This document shows, in pieces, positions 23,764-35,900 of a stretch of 64,000 bases of DNA. The stretch covers positions 216,682 to 280,681 of the forward strand of contig CAXAMN010006646.1 of NCBI GenBank assembly GCA_963970005.1, in the 5' to 3' direction. The position numbers were made by a program, and so were the translations under genes. Within the stretch, counting starts at the first letter, position 1, and every line of letters begins with the position of its first letter. The notes under the pieces are model-generated. The model searched no databases. It saw only the letters and a program-made list of their open reading frames with translations, and was not told where the DNA came from. Origin of the DNA: Durusdinium trenchii (taxonomy: Eukaryota > Sar > Dinophyceae > Suessiales > Symbiodiniaceae).

Positions 23764-24790
23764 AACTCTCCGCCCCCAAAACCGCTTTTGGAAGTTCTCT
23801 CCTGGGGTGACGACCTCTGACCGAGAGTACCGAGCCTCCCAAAAAAGACCTCAGCGGGCAGGCACGGCAAAACAAAGACATCATGACGCCGATCTGATCC
23901 CAAACGCCATGGATGGTTCCATCATGTTCCATATATTATGTGTGCACAAGGTCTGGTGGTTTCAGAGTTCATCGCAACTTCCCTCTACATGTCCTTTAGA
24001 TGGGGGTCCATCATTGCACCACCGACCTTGGGGTCTGTGCCATCCACATCATCTTTCAGAGTGGGGAGACCATCGTTTTCGAGCTGGGCAAGGGAAGCAT
24101 CAAAGACATGGGATTCACCGGAGAGAGCTCCGCGACTGGCGTTGTGAGGCTTCACCATTGGCCAACGTGTGTACGTGAGCAGCCGCAGTGGGGTGGCCAC
24201 TGGACAGGAACGAGTTTATATTATATAAATATATATAAATTTTATTATGGGTGTGTATTTTGATAGGGAACCCCGCTGGCCCAATTGGCTTTGGATGGTA
24301 GACTGGTTTGCTGGCCTTCTTGGGGGTCGTTGCCTGGGAAGTCTCCTTGGTTTAATAATGTTTAATACACACCCGTCTGGTGCCAAAGTGATATCAAGAG
24401 GGCATCGTTCCACCCAGAAGAAGTGGACTTCGCCTCATGAACCGGTGGTCTCTCAAAGAATCGTTCCGCTGTTTCCACCCACCAGGATCTGGTCAACTGG
24501 AAGCATCTCCACATCGAATTGAAGAGTACGTGGCGAAAAGCCAAGGGCCTTTGAGTCGTCTTGAGAATGAAGGTGATCATATGCATCTACCAAAGTCCAA
24601 AGACATCCAAAGACTGTAATGATTTGGATATATTTGGCACCAGTTTCTTGGACATTCCTTTTCAGATCCCCTCGCCAGAAGATTTTTTGGCATATTCGAC
24701 TGGACTCCCAAGGCAACAAACATCTGGCACCTCTCCATTTGTTGGGGGGGCTTACTCAAAGAACCAAACTTCGACTGGATCTCAATTCAG

Positions 24791-25572
24791 ACTCTGTTCG
24801 AGCGGTCCGAGGTCCGCTTTTGCGGCGAGACGGAGTTCGCTGGGGGCACTTGGGTGGGCATTGAGCTGGAAGAACCCGTCGGCAGGAGCTCTGTGCACGC
24901 GTCCGCGCAGCTGCGCGCGAAGAAAGCGCGTTTGCGGAGGCGCGCCGTGCGCGAAGAAAGAGATCGGGTTCAAAAAATCGGCCTGATTTGGGTGTTTGGG
25001 CGGGTGCAGGTGAATCAGTAATTCAGCAGATTGAGTTTCATGTGGAAGTCTGATGTTCACCCAAATCTTTGGCTCAGGGGTGCAGGTGGAAACAAGGGTG
25101 AAGATGGCCTATGTGGTGAGAGTTGATTACCCTTGGTTGACACTTGCGTTTTGAAGCTCACGTGCTTGTCCCCCACATCCACACAACATCCAGTCTATTT
25201 TTATGGGTGCTGAAGGAATTCTAGAAGGAATTCCACATTTTCCATATTCGGCATCTGAAAATCCAATGATGTTTTCATTTCGCCCAAAATGCCAATCTCC
25301 ACGTTCCTGCGGTCTGCCTTGCCCTTGCCTACAGGAACGATGGCACGGTGAAGGATGTGAGTTACTTCTCTTGTCCTGCGAACCATGGCATCTTCGTGCG
25401 ACCAACCCAGGTGCGATGGAGTTCACACCGGGTGATGCCGACGACACGGTCACGAGTTCGTCGTTTGGAGGCAGAATGGCCTGCAGTTCAGATCTGGAAG
25501 ATGCGGTTTGAATGGCCTCAAGAGGCAGGTTCCAAAGTGAAAAGGGGATTGCCCAATGTTCGACGCTCCTAG
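24791..25572 (+). CDS. CAP-Gly domain protein (two C-terminal exons)
   Basis: Exon 24791-24885 encodes EVRFCGETEFAGGTWVGIEL and EEPVGR. Exon 25335-25572 continues with NDGTVKDVSYFSCPANHGIF and VRPTQV, then a basic tail to TAG. Together they give the CAP-Gly signature (GxVRFxG, W-V-G-hydrophobic-E-L, G[KR]NDG, YF, G-hydrophobic-F-hydrophobic). This domain binds the EEY/F tails of tubulin and EB proteins, so a cytoskeletal role is likely. The intron starts GA and ends AG; the split Arg codon (AG|G) joins exactly in phase. Upstream exons are expected; candidates lie at 24060-24150 (SGETIVFELGKGSIKDMG) and about 24674-24745 but are unproven. The domain sits near the C-terminus. Confidence 0.8.
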
Positions 25573-25895
25573 ATTCCAGGTGTCAAGGTGCAGGTGTATA
25601 CCGAATCTTGCATTCCCTTTTTCCAGGCTTGCCCTCTAAAGTAACCCCCAACCCGCTGTTGATGCGCAAAATCATGCTTGGGAACTCTGGGAACCATATT
25701 GACCAGTGAACACTTGGCGAGCCTATGTCAATCTGCAGGCTCTTGGATGGATGTTTAGGTTCAGATGCTTGTCCTTAGGCTGTCCTTCACTCTGAATCCT
25801 TATGGCTTTTCAAATGAGTGTGTTGTTCTTTTGCCACAGGCAGTCAGGCACAGGAATCATACACAGCTCCTCAACCAGCGAGCCTCCAACCAACC

Positions 25896-25995
25896 TAGTA
25901 GCGATGGCCTCCAACCTACTAGCGATGGCATTTTACTTGCAGAAGGGGACACCCCCCCTGGCGTGCCGGTGGCGGTACTAGCGATGGCCTCCAAC
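25896..25995. repeat. GATGGCCTCCAACC minisatellite
   Basis: Units of TAGCGATGGCCTCCAACCTA. This is the reverse complement of the unit at 60355-60606. Confidence 0.85.
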
Positions 25996-26410
25996 CCAAG
26001 AGGGTCTGGCCTGAATTTCATTTGACCCGGCGCCAACTTTCAGGTGGCGACCTCGCCCATGGCCAAAGCACCCGGTATCACGCCGGGGAGTCCCACGTCC
26101 CCAGCGGCCAAGAGCAGTCGCTCCTCGGGCTCGTCGCCCTTTGGAGTGGCCCCTGGGACCCAAAAGCAGGACGAAACACAGAAACGGCGTGATGAGGGAT
26201 GGGGCAGAGGGATGGGGCGGAACCTTTGGGTTTGACTGGTCTGTAGGGCAGATCACTCTTCTGGAGGTTTGCTTTCAGGGCTTCTATGTTCATCCTCCGG
26301 GGGTTGTACAACTCGAAGAGGACGGACTGCTTTATAACCGTCGCTGCGATACTCATGGAACATCAACACCTGGTGGTACTATGGTGGCACTATATATATA
26401 TATAGTATTT
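25996..26410. other. Ambiguous coding stretch
   Basis: A minus-strand reading from about 26356 (MSIAATVIKQSVLFELYN...) and a + reading over the same bases both look protein-like. Neither has clear splice support. A TA run lies at 26391-26403. Confidence 0.25.
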
Positions 26411-26499
26411 CCCAAATAGATAGACTAGTAGTAATGTAATGAAAAGTAGATCACCACAAGACATGTATTGGAAACTGTCTCTATCTATTTGGGGACCAC
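26411..26499. repeat. Dispersed repeat, copy 2, with 12-bp perfect stem
   Basis: CCCAAATAGATA (26411-26422) is the exact reverse complement of 26482-26493. The interior matches the 23293-23357 copy. Confidence 0.8.
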
Positions 26500-26758
26500 G
26501 ATGTGTTTCTTTCTTTTTTTGGTGCGTGTAGGAATGAGTACAGTAGTTGGCTTGCCGCCATCGTCTCGTGGAAGGAGTCTGGTCGGTCATGTGAAATGAT
26601 TCTGGTCGGTTCGGTCTGACCGTGTCCCTTCGGTCGTCAAAGCAGCTGTTTGCCAACCGCGCGGCGGCTTGCGCCGATCGCCACCGCCGATCAGCAGAAG
26701 CCGATTCACTGCTCCATCGGCGTTCATTGTCTGCCAACAGAGATGCCCATCGACTGAG

Positions 26759-26932
26759 GCAAAGGCAAAGGCAGAGGGGTCCCCTAAGGCGAAAGCTGCA
26801 CCTTGGAGCGAATGGGGCGAGGCGAACAACGAACGGCAACCGACGTTCGAACCCTGCGACGGCGAAAACATCAGCGGTTTGTCTTCATGTGTTTTGGCTC
26901 TTCAAATCAGAGACAAACTTGTATGGTATTGA
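26759..26932 (+). CDS. Candidate exon, Lys/Ala/Glu-rich
   Basis: After GACTGAG the frame reads AKAKAEGSPKAKAAPWSEWG and continues to a stop at 26932. Charged and low in complexity. Strand and limits are uncertain. Confidence 0.3.
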   Translation, partial: AKAKAEGSPKAKAAPWSEWGEANNERQPTFEPCDGENISGLSSCVLALQIRDKLVWY

Positions 26933-26939
26933 TGGAGAT

Positions 26940-28210
26940 AATATGTGATATATATGAATATATATATATATATGATATATGATATATATTCCAGCAGTCA
27001 CAAAGGGGTGCTTAATGGAGGTTAAGGGTGCCCATTATCCACTCACTTAGGGACTAAACACCACCCCTTTGTGACTCCTGGTTATTGTGATGTTGGTGTC
27101 TGTATTGGTGTGGTTGTTTTGGTCAGTGGTAGTCAGTGGTGCTTCTGACGATCCCCCGGGCCCGCGACGAAGGTTCCGAAGAAACCTCGCCACGGAGGGT
27201 CTGGAGGTCCGACTCGAAGAACGGCAGTTTCTTTTTTGGAATTGGGGTTCCAACCTATAGACCAGTTGAAGTGAGTTGAAGTGTTTCCTTCGTACGGATC
27301 GTGCAGAAGTGCAAAACATACAAAAGACTACTGCACTATGGGGAGTCGAACGGAATAAGGTGATGACAGGGGAGATCAGTTCAGTTGGTCGTCCTTTGCC
27401 TCCTGTGCTGGCACCCTGATGTTGGAAAATTCCGCTCGGAACAGCACCGAGAATCGGCACCCAGAAAACCGCAGCGACCAAACCCAGCTTGGCAAACTTC
27501 GTAATCACGGCTTTCAAGCCAGATGAACATGGATGAACACCTGTAGGTACGCGTCGTGCGCGGAATTACGCTTCCAAGCCCTATTGGAGGATGAAGGAGC
27601 AGCACACCTACGTACTCGCCACCGAGGCCACTCCCAAGGCGCCGGCGGCTTGGAGCAGGCAGAGGTGGAGCAAGAAGAGGGAGACCCCCAGGTAAGACTT
27701 CTGAACTATACATCCCAAGTAAGACTGCGTGCCAGAGGCAAGAGTGACCCCCAGGTAATTCGGTTCTTGTTCCTGCAATTCTCCAAAGAATCCTCTCCCC
27801 TGGCTACAAACAGTTGATCAGTTGAAAGCAGATATCGATATGATATCAGGATTGCGTAAAAGCAGTGCTAAAGAACTATCGTCGATGCCGGATCCATCGC
27901 GGAGCAGCCTGCTTGAGCTGCATTCAGCGGAAAGGAGCTAGGCGTCGATGATGAAGAGTTAGGGAAAGGAGCTAGCTGGAACTAGATGGAGAACCCCTAG
28001 GTTACTCTCAAGTTCTCCAAGATGACAAATATGCATCCGGAACAGAGGTCCTGAATCCAAGTTGTTGGTGCCTTAAGATCATGTCATCATGATCTGAACC
28101 CGTGTTCAGAATGCCGATGTGGGGCCATGACCGCCGTAGTTGTTGTTGAAAACAGTGCACTCAGTTCCAAGGGCTTGCCAAGTTGAGACAGACTTCGCCG
28201 AGCATCCTAG
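26940..28210. other. Mostly unassigned; possible exon at 27.57-27.69 kb
   Basis: TATA-rich 26940-26990. At about 27568-27690 a + reading ends LEQAEVEQEEGDPQ at a GTAAGA donor, and CCCCAGGTAA recurs about 65 bases further on. Overlapping frames prevent a firm call. 27850-28200 shows nothing. Confidence 0.3.
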
Positions 28211-29185
28211 GAGCCAAAGGCAGAGCCCAAGGCTGAACCCCCTGCAGCAGTGCCCTTGGATGCGTTCAAAGTGTTTTGTTATGTTTGTGTGTGCTACCTG
28301 ATAATCTCTCTCATATATGTATATATATAAATGTATATGACTAAGTTGCTGACACCAGAAGTGCGTGTTGTTTTTTGGAGCTCTCAGTTCTCAACTTGAA
28401 TGCCAAACAAGGATCAAGGAGAGCCAAAACGCTTGTTTGTCCCAATTGTTCTTTGCATAATCACATGTTAGAAGCTTCAGATGTATACAAATGCAATCCT
28501 AGGAACCAAAAGCAGAGCCGAAGGCACAGCCAAAGGCAGCGGTGACCTGGATTTGCCAGTATAGTTTGCTAGTCGATCTGCACATTTTCGATATTTGTTA
28601 CTCCAACACTTGACGCTATCAACTTCCTATCATGTTGTAGACCAAATATGGCGGCCCATTGCCAATTCAGCTACTGTGATGTTTGTGTGTCCCAAATGTG
28701 TGAAGTACTAGTTTTTCCTATGGCAGCACGCAATCTTAGGAACCCAAAGCAAAGCCAAAAGCAGAGCCGAAGGTAGCTGCATCCGTGACCTGGATTTACT
28801 CAAGGTGGTTTTCCAGCTTTCTTTGTTTTGCTTTTCAACATATTGCAGGCGTTAGAGGGACAATTCTTGTACTACTATACATTGCCATTGTAAACTTGCT
28901 TAGTTCTTGGCCTGATTGCGAGGTACAAGGCTTGTGTGTCCTAATTCTTCTCAATCATTGTTCCATTCCAGCCTGCAGTCTTAGGAGCCAAAAGCAGAGC
29001 CGAAGGCACTGCCAAAGACGGAGCAAAAGGCACCTTCAGCCGTGACCTGGATGTGCTGATGTGATCTGATGTGTTTGTTCTGACAGCAAACCTTGGATGC
29101 TGCAGGCATTAAACTCACATGCTGTCAGTCACACTTGTTTTGNNNNNNNNNNGAGCCAAAAGCAGAGCCGAAGGTAGCTGCATCC
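28211..29185 (+). CDS. Array of five micro-exons coding EPKAEPKA repeats
   Basis: Exons at 28211-28249, 28503-28541, 28740-28784, 28985-29041 and 29153-29185 each follow TAG (the last one's acceptor lies in the N gap) and each end at a GTG donor (GTGACCTGGAT in four). All are phase 0 and multiples of three (39, 39, 45, 57 and 33 nt). They read EPKAEPKAEPPAA, EPKAEPKAQPKAA, EPKAKPKAEPKVAAS, EPKAEPKALPKTEQKAPSA and EPKAEPKVAAS. Introns of about 110-250 nt differ in the middle but share their first 10-12 bases. This is best explained by tandem duplication of an exon plus its donor. The product would be a Pro/Lys/Glu low-complexity linker. Flanking exons were not found. Confidence 0.65.
29143..29152. 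other. Assembly gap (10 N)
   Basis: Ten N bases. They remove the acceptor of the fifth micro-exon and mean the exon count could be wrong. Confidence 0.99.
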
Positions 29186-29970
29186 GTGACCTGGATTTGC
29201 TCAAACTATCTCAAATCTGGGGCAAACAGGACATCACATGTCAACCACACTTATTCTTACTCCCGTCAGAGAATATCCACCGAAGTCGAGCCTCTCGAGT
29301 GAGACGATTCGAGACGAACTCGGATGGCCGGGAGATCGAGAATTTCTTAATGAGTGCCTGAAATTGGGTCCATACTGTTTGTGAGATGAAAGAATTATAA
29401 TATATTCCCTAAGAGTCATAAGACGGTTGTTTAAACAGTCGTTTGCTGAAAGACGGTTTCTCAAACAGTCTTAAGGTTTCACGATGGTTTCACGATTTCA
29501 CGCTCGTTCACGCCCCCCCTTCCCATAGGCCCTCACTGGCCCTCACCCAAGTCTTTTCTCTCACTCAGCATCACTCAGCCATGCTCATTGGGTGAACCTG
29601 GATAGGAGCCTCTTCCGTGCACTTTGGTTGAGCCTTAGGATCACCGCAAAAAGACACCACACATCATCACACCATAAAGAGCCATGAGATCATCGCAATG
29701 CTGCCAAGTAGCGATGAGATACGAATCTTCGTAGACCAAAGCCTGCCAACATGAGTGACTAGCCGGCCACAACCAGTTTTGGAACCACCTTCATCATGCA
29801 TTTTGCCTTAGTCGCGATACCTTCATGATGCGCTGGATCCGCCGTTTTGGATGCGATCTCATATAACAGCCTGCCACCAAAATCCACTCATTCAAATAGA
29901 ACCCTCACTCACTCACTCACTCACTCACTCAAATAGAACTCACATACAAGGTCGCTAGGTTTCTACATGG
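29186..29970. other. No gene supported
   Basis: Contains ACTC tandem repeats (about 29901-29930) and TTTCACG-type repeats at 29468-29510, resembling those at 36555-36612. It may hold the 3' end of the large minus-strand gene. Confidence 0.35.
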
Positions 29971-29972
29971 GC

Positions 29973-32900
29973 CTTTAAGCCAGGCCATAGCATCTTCATC
30001 CACAAAGCAGTGCCACATGCGAGCGTTCACACCTCAGCTCCATAGAGCTGAGTAGTTCCACGTTCACAGACATGTCATAGCATCCAGTTTTGTTCCTTAT
30101 GTTCAGGTTTTTTGTTTTCCCTCATGCCAAACTCAAACCGAGACACGGTGTTTGCGAGCAATCTTAATAACGTGATAGAGACCCTGGGCATTCGGCTCCG
30201 ACCATTGCAGGGAAAAATCTTGCAAAAACACAACAGCCCGGTTAATTGAGACTAGATTCATGAGCTTTCGGCCGCATCAACCATTCATGTTTTGATAGCC
30301 TCCCGGAGTGTCGCTCAAACACAACAAAAACCTGGCTCAACAAAACACCCTGTGCAGTGAAGGGAAGAAGGGTCCCACCTTATGCTTTCTTTCCATAAAA
30401 GCTTCCAAAGCTGCAAGAACTTGATACCATCAGTCCATATGTTATCAGCTTGCTCAGCACTCCTTGAAACCCACTCTTGCAAGAATGTGACATACGTAGA
30501 CAGTCATGAACCTTGATATCACACACACATATGAATTCACCGGGGGCACAAGAAGCGGGGCGCGGACTCCATGTGGTTGAGCATTCGCACGATGTGCGTC
30601 CTTGGCAAGGTGCCCAAGACGGGCAGAAGGGACATGGAGGCATAGAAGCTACAAATGTCGAGATGAGATGACATGATCGACATATTAGACAAATCACTGT
30701 GCCAACGCGGCCATAGGGAGTCGTGAGTCTTCAGCAAGGAAAACTTCTTGGGTAGCAGCATCGCGGGCACATTCCCCCAACCACTCTGCTACGCACCGGC
30801 CATTGTAGGCTTTACATGTGAGGAGCACGTCATTGGTGCGCCACTTCATCAACTCAGCAGAGATGTTTGGTAATTATGTTACGAGTTATTGCTGGCTGTG
30901 TCCGGGGTCAACTATACAAGTCTCATAAAATTTGAAGACAAGTAGCTAAACCCACTGTGAACATGGGTTGGCTGCAGCTAACATTGGTCCTCTTACACCA
31001 CCGCTTAAACTTCTCATGTGCTTTTGCCAGCTTCATTCGCAGGCTGTCACCCATCGGGGCAAAATAGCCAATGTCACAAAGCATTTTCCTTGGTCAGAAA
31101 AAGAAGACGACTGTTCTAGCGAGATGCCCAATCCAAGGTCAGTGCACTTGTAGATCGAATGTGAATCCAAGAATCATGCAGGCACCGTTCGAAACGTACA
31201 AGATTCCTAAATGGACCACGTGCATGGTGCACCACTTTATCAGTCCAGGATGGAAATTGGCCAGGCACACCAGAGGGCCTGAGAGCTAAGGAAAGAAACA
31301 GTGAGGAAGGAACAAGGGAAATTGTCTACTAACATGTATATACATGTTGGTCAAACAGAAAATAAAATAGAATATGTTGTTAGTTCAGTCGCCTAGAGGC
31401 AGACACCCTTAGGGGGCATCCGTTTGGTCAGGAACTCTCCCAAAGAGAAGTCATGATCATCCCAATTGGCACCCTCAAAGTTGTAGTACCGATCACTGTA
31501 TGGGCCTTTACCTGTGGCTCCACAGCCGTGGCATGTGTTGCGCCCATTCCAGCTGGTCTGGTAGTACCGGAATATTTTTTTCATCCAAGACCAATCTCCG
31601 CGGATTTCAACCACTGCAAAAACTGCTCCCTCGCAAACCTGTGTCCCGGCAAGGTGCTCCAAGGCTGGTGGCAACCGTTCACCACCTGCACCCACTGAAG
31701 CGTGGACCCCGGAGTATAACTGGTTGCAGCTCCATACTATTTCTCGAAGAACTCGGTTGAGGGTGAAATGATGCCACAGCCTGTCTTCTTCTATGCAGAA
31801 TAGTAGCCATCGAGATCCCCGAACTGACTTTGGTCGCCACAAAGGTAGATTTAGATATAATCCGATGATGGATTCCTGTTTTCCATAGTTCATCTTCATT
31901 GTAGCACCGTCCCCGTAGATGCCCAAGGGGATGTGGGCTGATGATGCTTTGCTAAAAAGACTCCAAGGTTCATTGTTCTGCCTTGATCTATCCCAGAACT
32001 CTTGCACCTCTGACATTGGCACTCGCAACCCTGCGCCCCACATGTATTTCACAACGGAATGCGGGTCGAGAATTGGATACTCCTCCATGACATAGCTAGG
32101 ATTGTCCTGAGTCTTGTCCTGCACTTTCACCGGGATGGATATCATACGAAGTGGAATATCTTCCTTAGACCAAAGTGATGGGGTCTAGCTATTGTAGCTT
32201 CAAGCCAGCACACATTGAAAGACCGATCTATGTTGCAAGAAGACCCTTTGACTTTTGAACACTTCAATTGGCAAGGAGCAACCCCAAGGCTGGCATATTT
32301 CCAAAAATTTCGGCAATAGTTGGCTTTCGACAACTTGCCAATTTTACGGACTAGAGGGTTCCCAGCTGATGGTGCCAATTCATCGACATCCTGGCTCAGT
32401 CATCGTCAGTCATCAATGGGCTTGAATACAAGATCTAGTAACCAAAGCAAGCAAGGGTTCAAATCCAATCTTTGACTTGGCATCCAAGGTCCTTGACATG
32501 TGCCTGAATGTCTTTCATCGCCTTGCGCACCGACACAACCTCAGAGCCCGCTGGCTTTTGGACAGGGGCAGGGTCGGGCTGGGATCCAATAGAAGAATCC
32601 AAGGAACATTAGAGCAGACTCCATCAATTGCTTCGATCAAAGTGTTGGAAGCTGAGGAAGAACCATGGCCTCCAACAGGAAAGGTTCAACAGCAATAGTG
32701 ACTACTCCCACCAGTGTGTTCCAGTGGGCGTGTCCTCCTGGGTTGATTGAACTGACCCGACTGACGCTCTGTTTCATGTCAGTCGCATCTTCTTTTTATC
32801 GATAGTTTCTGTTCAGAGCTATCGGGCAGGCAGCGCAACCAGTTCTGCACCTAAAAGCACAGTCCTGGATATTGCACTCATGGATCCATGCAAAAGTCCG

Positions 32901-35900
32901 ATCCAATATCTGCATAAATTGTTGATGCATGTTGATGCCCCAAGGCATGCGTGCAACTCACGCATAGCAGGCGAACCCCAGTGGCCGCTGTGGAGGGCTT
33001 GATTCAGACCCTCCAACCTTTGGTGGGCTCAGCACTTGTGCTAGCTAGTACCAGTGTCATGACCCAATCAAAACCTCCAAAGAGATGATAACAACTATCA
33101 AAATCTTGGGGTGCAAAGCCACCAATCACGACCAAGACAAAAACAAATAATCCTATTTGAGATTGCTACGTGCCAAAAAATCTTTGTACTGCTCTTGCAG
33201 CTTGTCAGACTTGGAAGACCACTCACTCATCTTCTTGTCCTACGTGGATGGCCATAAAACAGACCAACCATAGATCGATCAATATAGATCTATAGACGTT
33301 CATATATTTCTTTTTACTACGCTACCTAGTGGATTGCAAGCCCCACGTATTCACCAAGTCCTCACCACGGTCCACCAACTGCTGGATGTTGTCCCTCATG
33401 TCGCACAGCTTCTTCTTGAAGTCCTTGAGGTCTGACTCAATGGCCTTCCGAATGCTGTCCGACCTCCAGCCCGGAGCAGGGACATGTGCATTGGACTTGG
33501 AAGGGCCTGTCATCCCCCCACAGTTCTTGAAGTTTTGCGTGCAATGATCATGAGGTATAAACGAGCTTCGGCCAGGGTGTGATGGTTGGATTACTTAGCT
33601 AATCATCCCAAAGTGTTTTGTGTCTTGAAGAGTTTCGTGTCTTGAAGCGTGCATCCCAACGATTGAAGTGCACGTGTGTGTGTGTTATTATTACATTATT
33701 TGAACTATGTAAATCTTGAGTTGAAGGTAATTCTGCCTGAACAGTGCAAAAGTATCCTGGAACAGTAGGAATAGGAGGCTGATGTTGTATTCGTCTCAGG
33801 TCCAAACAGCTTCGACAGGCTTTGCTGCTTCTTCGAGGCTTGCTCAATTTTGGAATTGATGGAATTGACTGCCTTGCAAGTATGCGTGTGATGTATGTGT
33901 GTCCTGATCATGATTTGCATGTGCAGTGCACGCGCATGAATATAAGAAAACGGTACAATGACTGCATATATTATATGAGGCCTTCTTTCCCTTTGCAAGT
34001 AGCTCGCGGCGATCCTTCTCGATCTTTTGTTCTTGTTCTTTTTCTTTCTGTTTCGCTTCTTTTTCAAGGCGTTTAGTTTTTTGTTTTTCTGTTTCCTTCT
34101 TCTCTTTCTTCTTGTCTGATTTTTTTCCAGATTTTTTTTTCTTGTTTTCTACCTTCTTTGACTTCTTCTTCTTGGCCTGGGCAGCAAAAAGAAGGACTAC
34201 AAGGTATATTGTTTCGGGAGGGCAAGGTTTGATGTGAATTGTTGACCTTACCTGACATGCTAAGTTGGCTTGGCCTTGTCATCCGATTCTGAAGTACTGC
34301 TGCTGCTGCTTTTGCTGCTTGATGCAGAACTCTTCTTTGATGATGCCGATGAAGATGCAGATGATGAACTGGTTGATGACGCTTTACGTTTCTTCTTGTC
34401 TTTCTTGGTTTTCTTTGATGACTTTCGACCCGTGTTCCCCTTCCTCCTAGAGCGCCCGCGCCCCACATCAGAGGCACCCTCATCGGCATCTACAGCCTGA
34501 AAAAGGCTGTCAAGTATCGAGTCCTCTTGGGTTTCCTCCCCCCTCGTGGTCCCAGCAAAGGAACAAATAGAGTTCCTGGCAGGCAGCCCATATAAGATCA
34601 AGGTATATATAAGTAATATTATATATTGTTAAATTTGATGTTTTTCACAAGTGAAACCCCAAGCCTCTCGATCGCTGTCGGGATTCTTCTTCCATTGTTT
34701 CCCTTCCCCATCTGGATCTGCAAGCTTATCGTTGCAAATCTGATCGGCTATTTCCCAATTATTGTCATATTTGGCTGCGATTTGAGATCTGAGCATCCAC
34801 TTTCGACAACCCTTTTTTTCGTGTCAGCTTCGACTCACGAAGCTGAACAAGGAACTTTGAATTCACCCAGTTGCCGCCACAGCTTTCCCATTGCTCCTGG
34901 AGCAGGGCAAGCTTCTCCCGACCTTACACTCAATCTCAAAATCCACACGCTAATCCTAATCGGCAGTGGGATTATAGCAGGTGCCAATACACCAAGTGAC
35001 AATATCTCGAATTTTTCCCTGCAGTTCTGATCTCACCGGGCGTCTCATGGCCTAAGAGCACCATGATCGATGTGTTTATTTATTTATGTGCGATGGGTAG
35101 CGCGATAGGTGTATATGTGGCACACGATTGCATCAAGCTGAGGTATAGGCTGGTCAATGACCTCGAGAATCGCATGTACCTTGCGTGTGCCTGTTTTTCG
35201 GCTGCTGTCTTTTCTCTTTTGGGTTTCTTGGCTGTTGGTTCATCTTCCTTGACATCAGGAGTGCTTTTTTTCGGCTGGGGGATCTGCGCTCTTTGGGTTT
35301 GCAGCCTGTTCACTGCTGGAAGGCTGATCGTTCTTACCATTTGCAGCTGCCCCTCCTTTGTGTTGCTCATTTGTGGCAGGTGTCTTTTTTGGCTTGCCAG
35401 CTTTGCCTGTCCCTTGTGTGTCATGACCATTGTTGCTCTTGCTTGTATGATCCTTCTGCACCTGTGCGCTGTCTGGCTTGCTCTTGCTCCGGTGCCGCTT
35501 CAAAGGGATAGTTGCTGGAATTGTGCCAGGCTCATCAGCTGCACCCTGTTCTTGCTTATCTTGCTTTGTTTGCTTGACTTGCTTTGCTTGTTTATTTTTC
35601 TTCGCTTTACGCCGTGGTGCCTTCTTGCATGTCTCGGGTGTGTCGGGTGACTCAGCTTGCTCCTCAAGTGCTGCTGTTGCTGATCTTCCTAACCCTTCAC
35701 CAACTGCTGCTGCTGTCTTGTCATGGTTTGCTTGCCTCATTGGTGTGGGAGTTGCTTGCTGCTTGACCATGCTCAATTTCCCTGGACGTGAGGCTGACGA
35801 CTTGCCATCTTTTGCATCTTGAAGCTCTTGATCTAGATCGGATTGTGTTGCTGCCTTATTTGCTTTCTGCTGGGTGGTTGGCTTTGGCACTACTACGGCC

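Noticed and set aside
28211..29185. Simple tandem satellite instead of exons
   Set aside because: Only the 33-57 nt cores and the donor sides are conserved, all are multiples of three, and the rest of each unit differs.
33153..33155. TAG as the true end of the large gene
   Set aside because: The next exons (32578 onward) continue the family in phase if a GC donor at 33173 is used. A shorter transcript ending here cannot be excluded.
34177..34274. CAGGTAAGG as the donor after the Ser-rich exon
   Set aside because: An in-frame TAG precedes it; the GC donor at 34274 keeps the frame.
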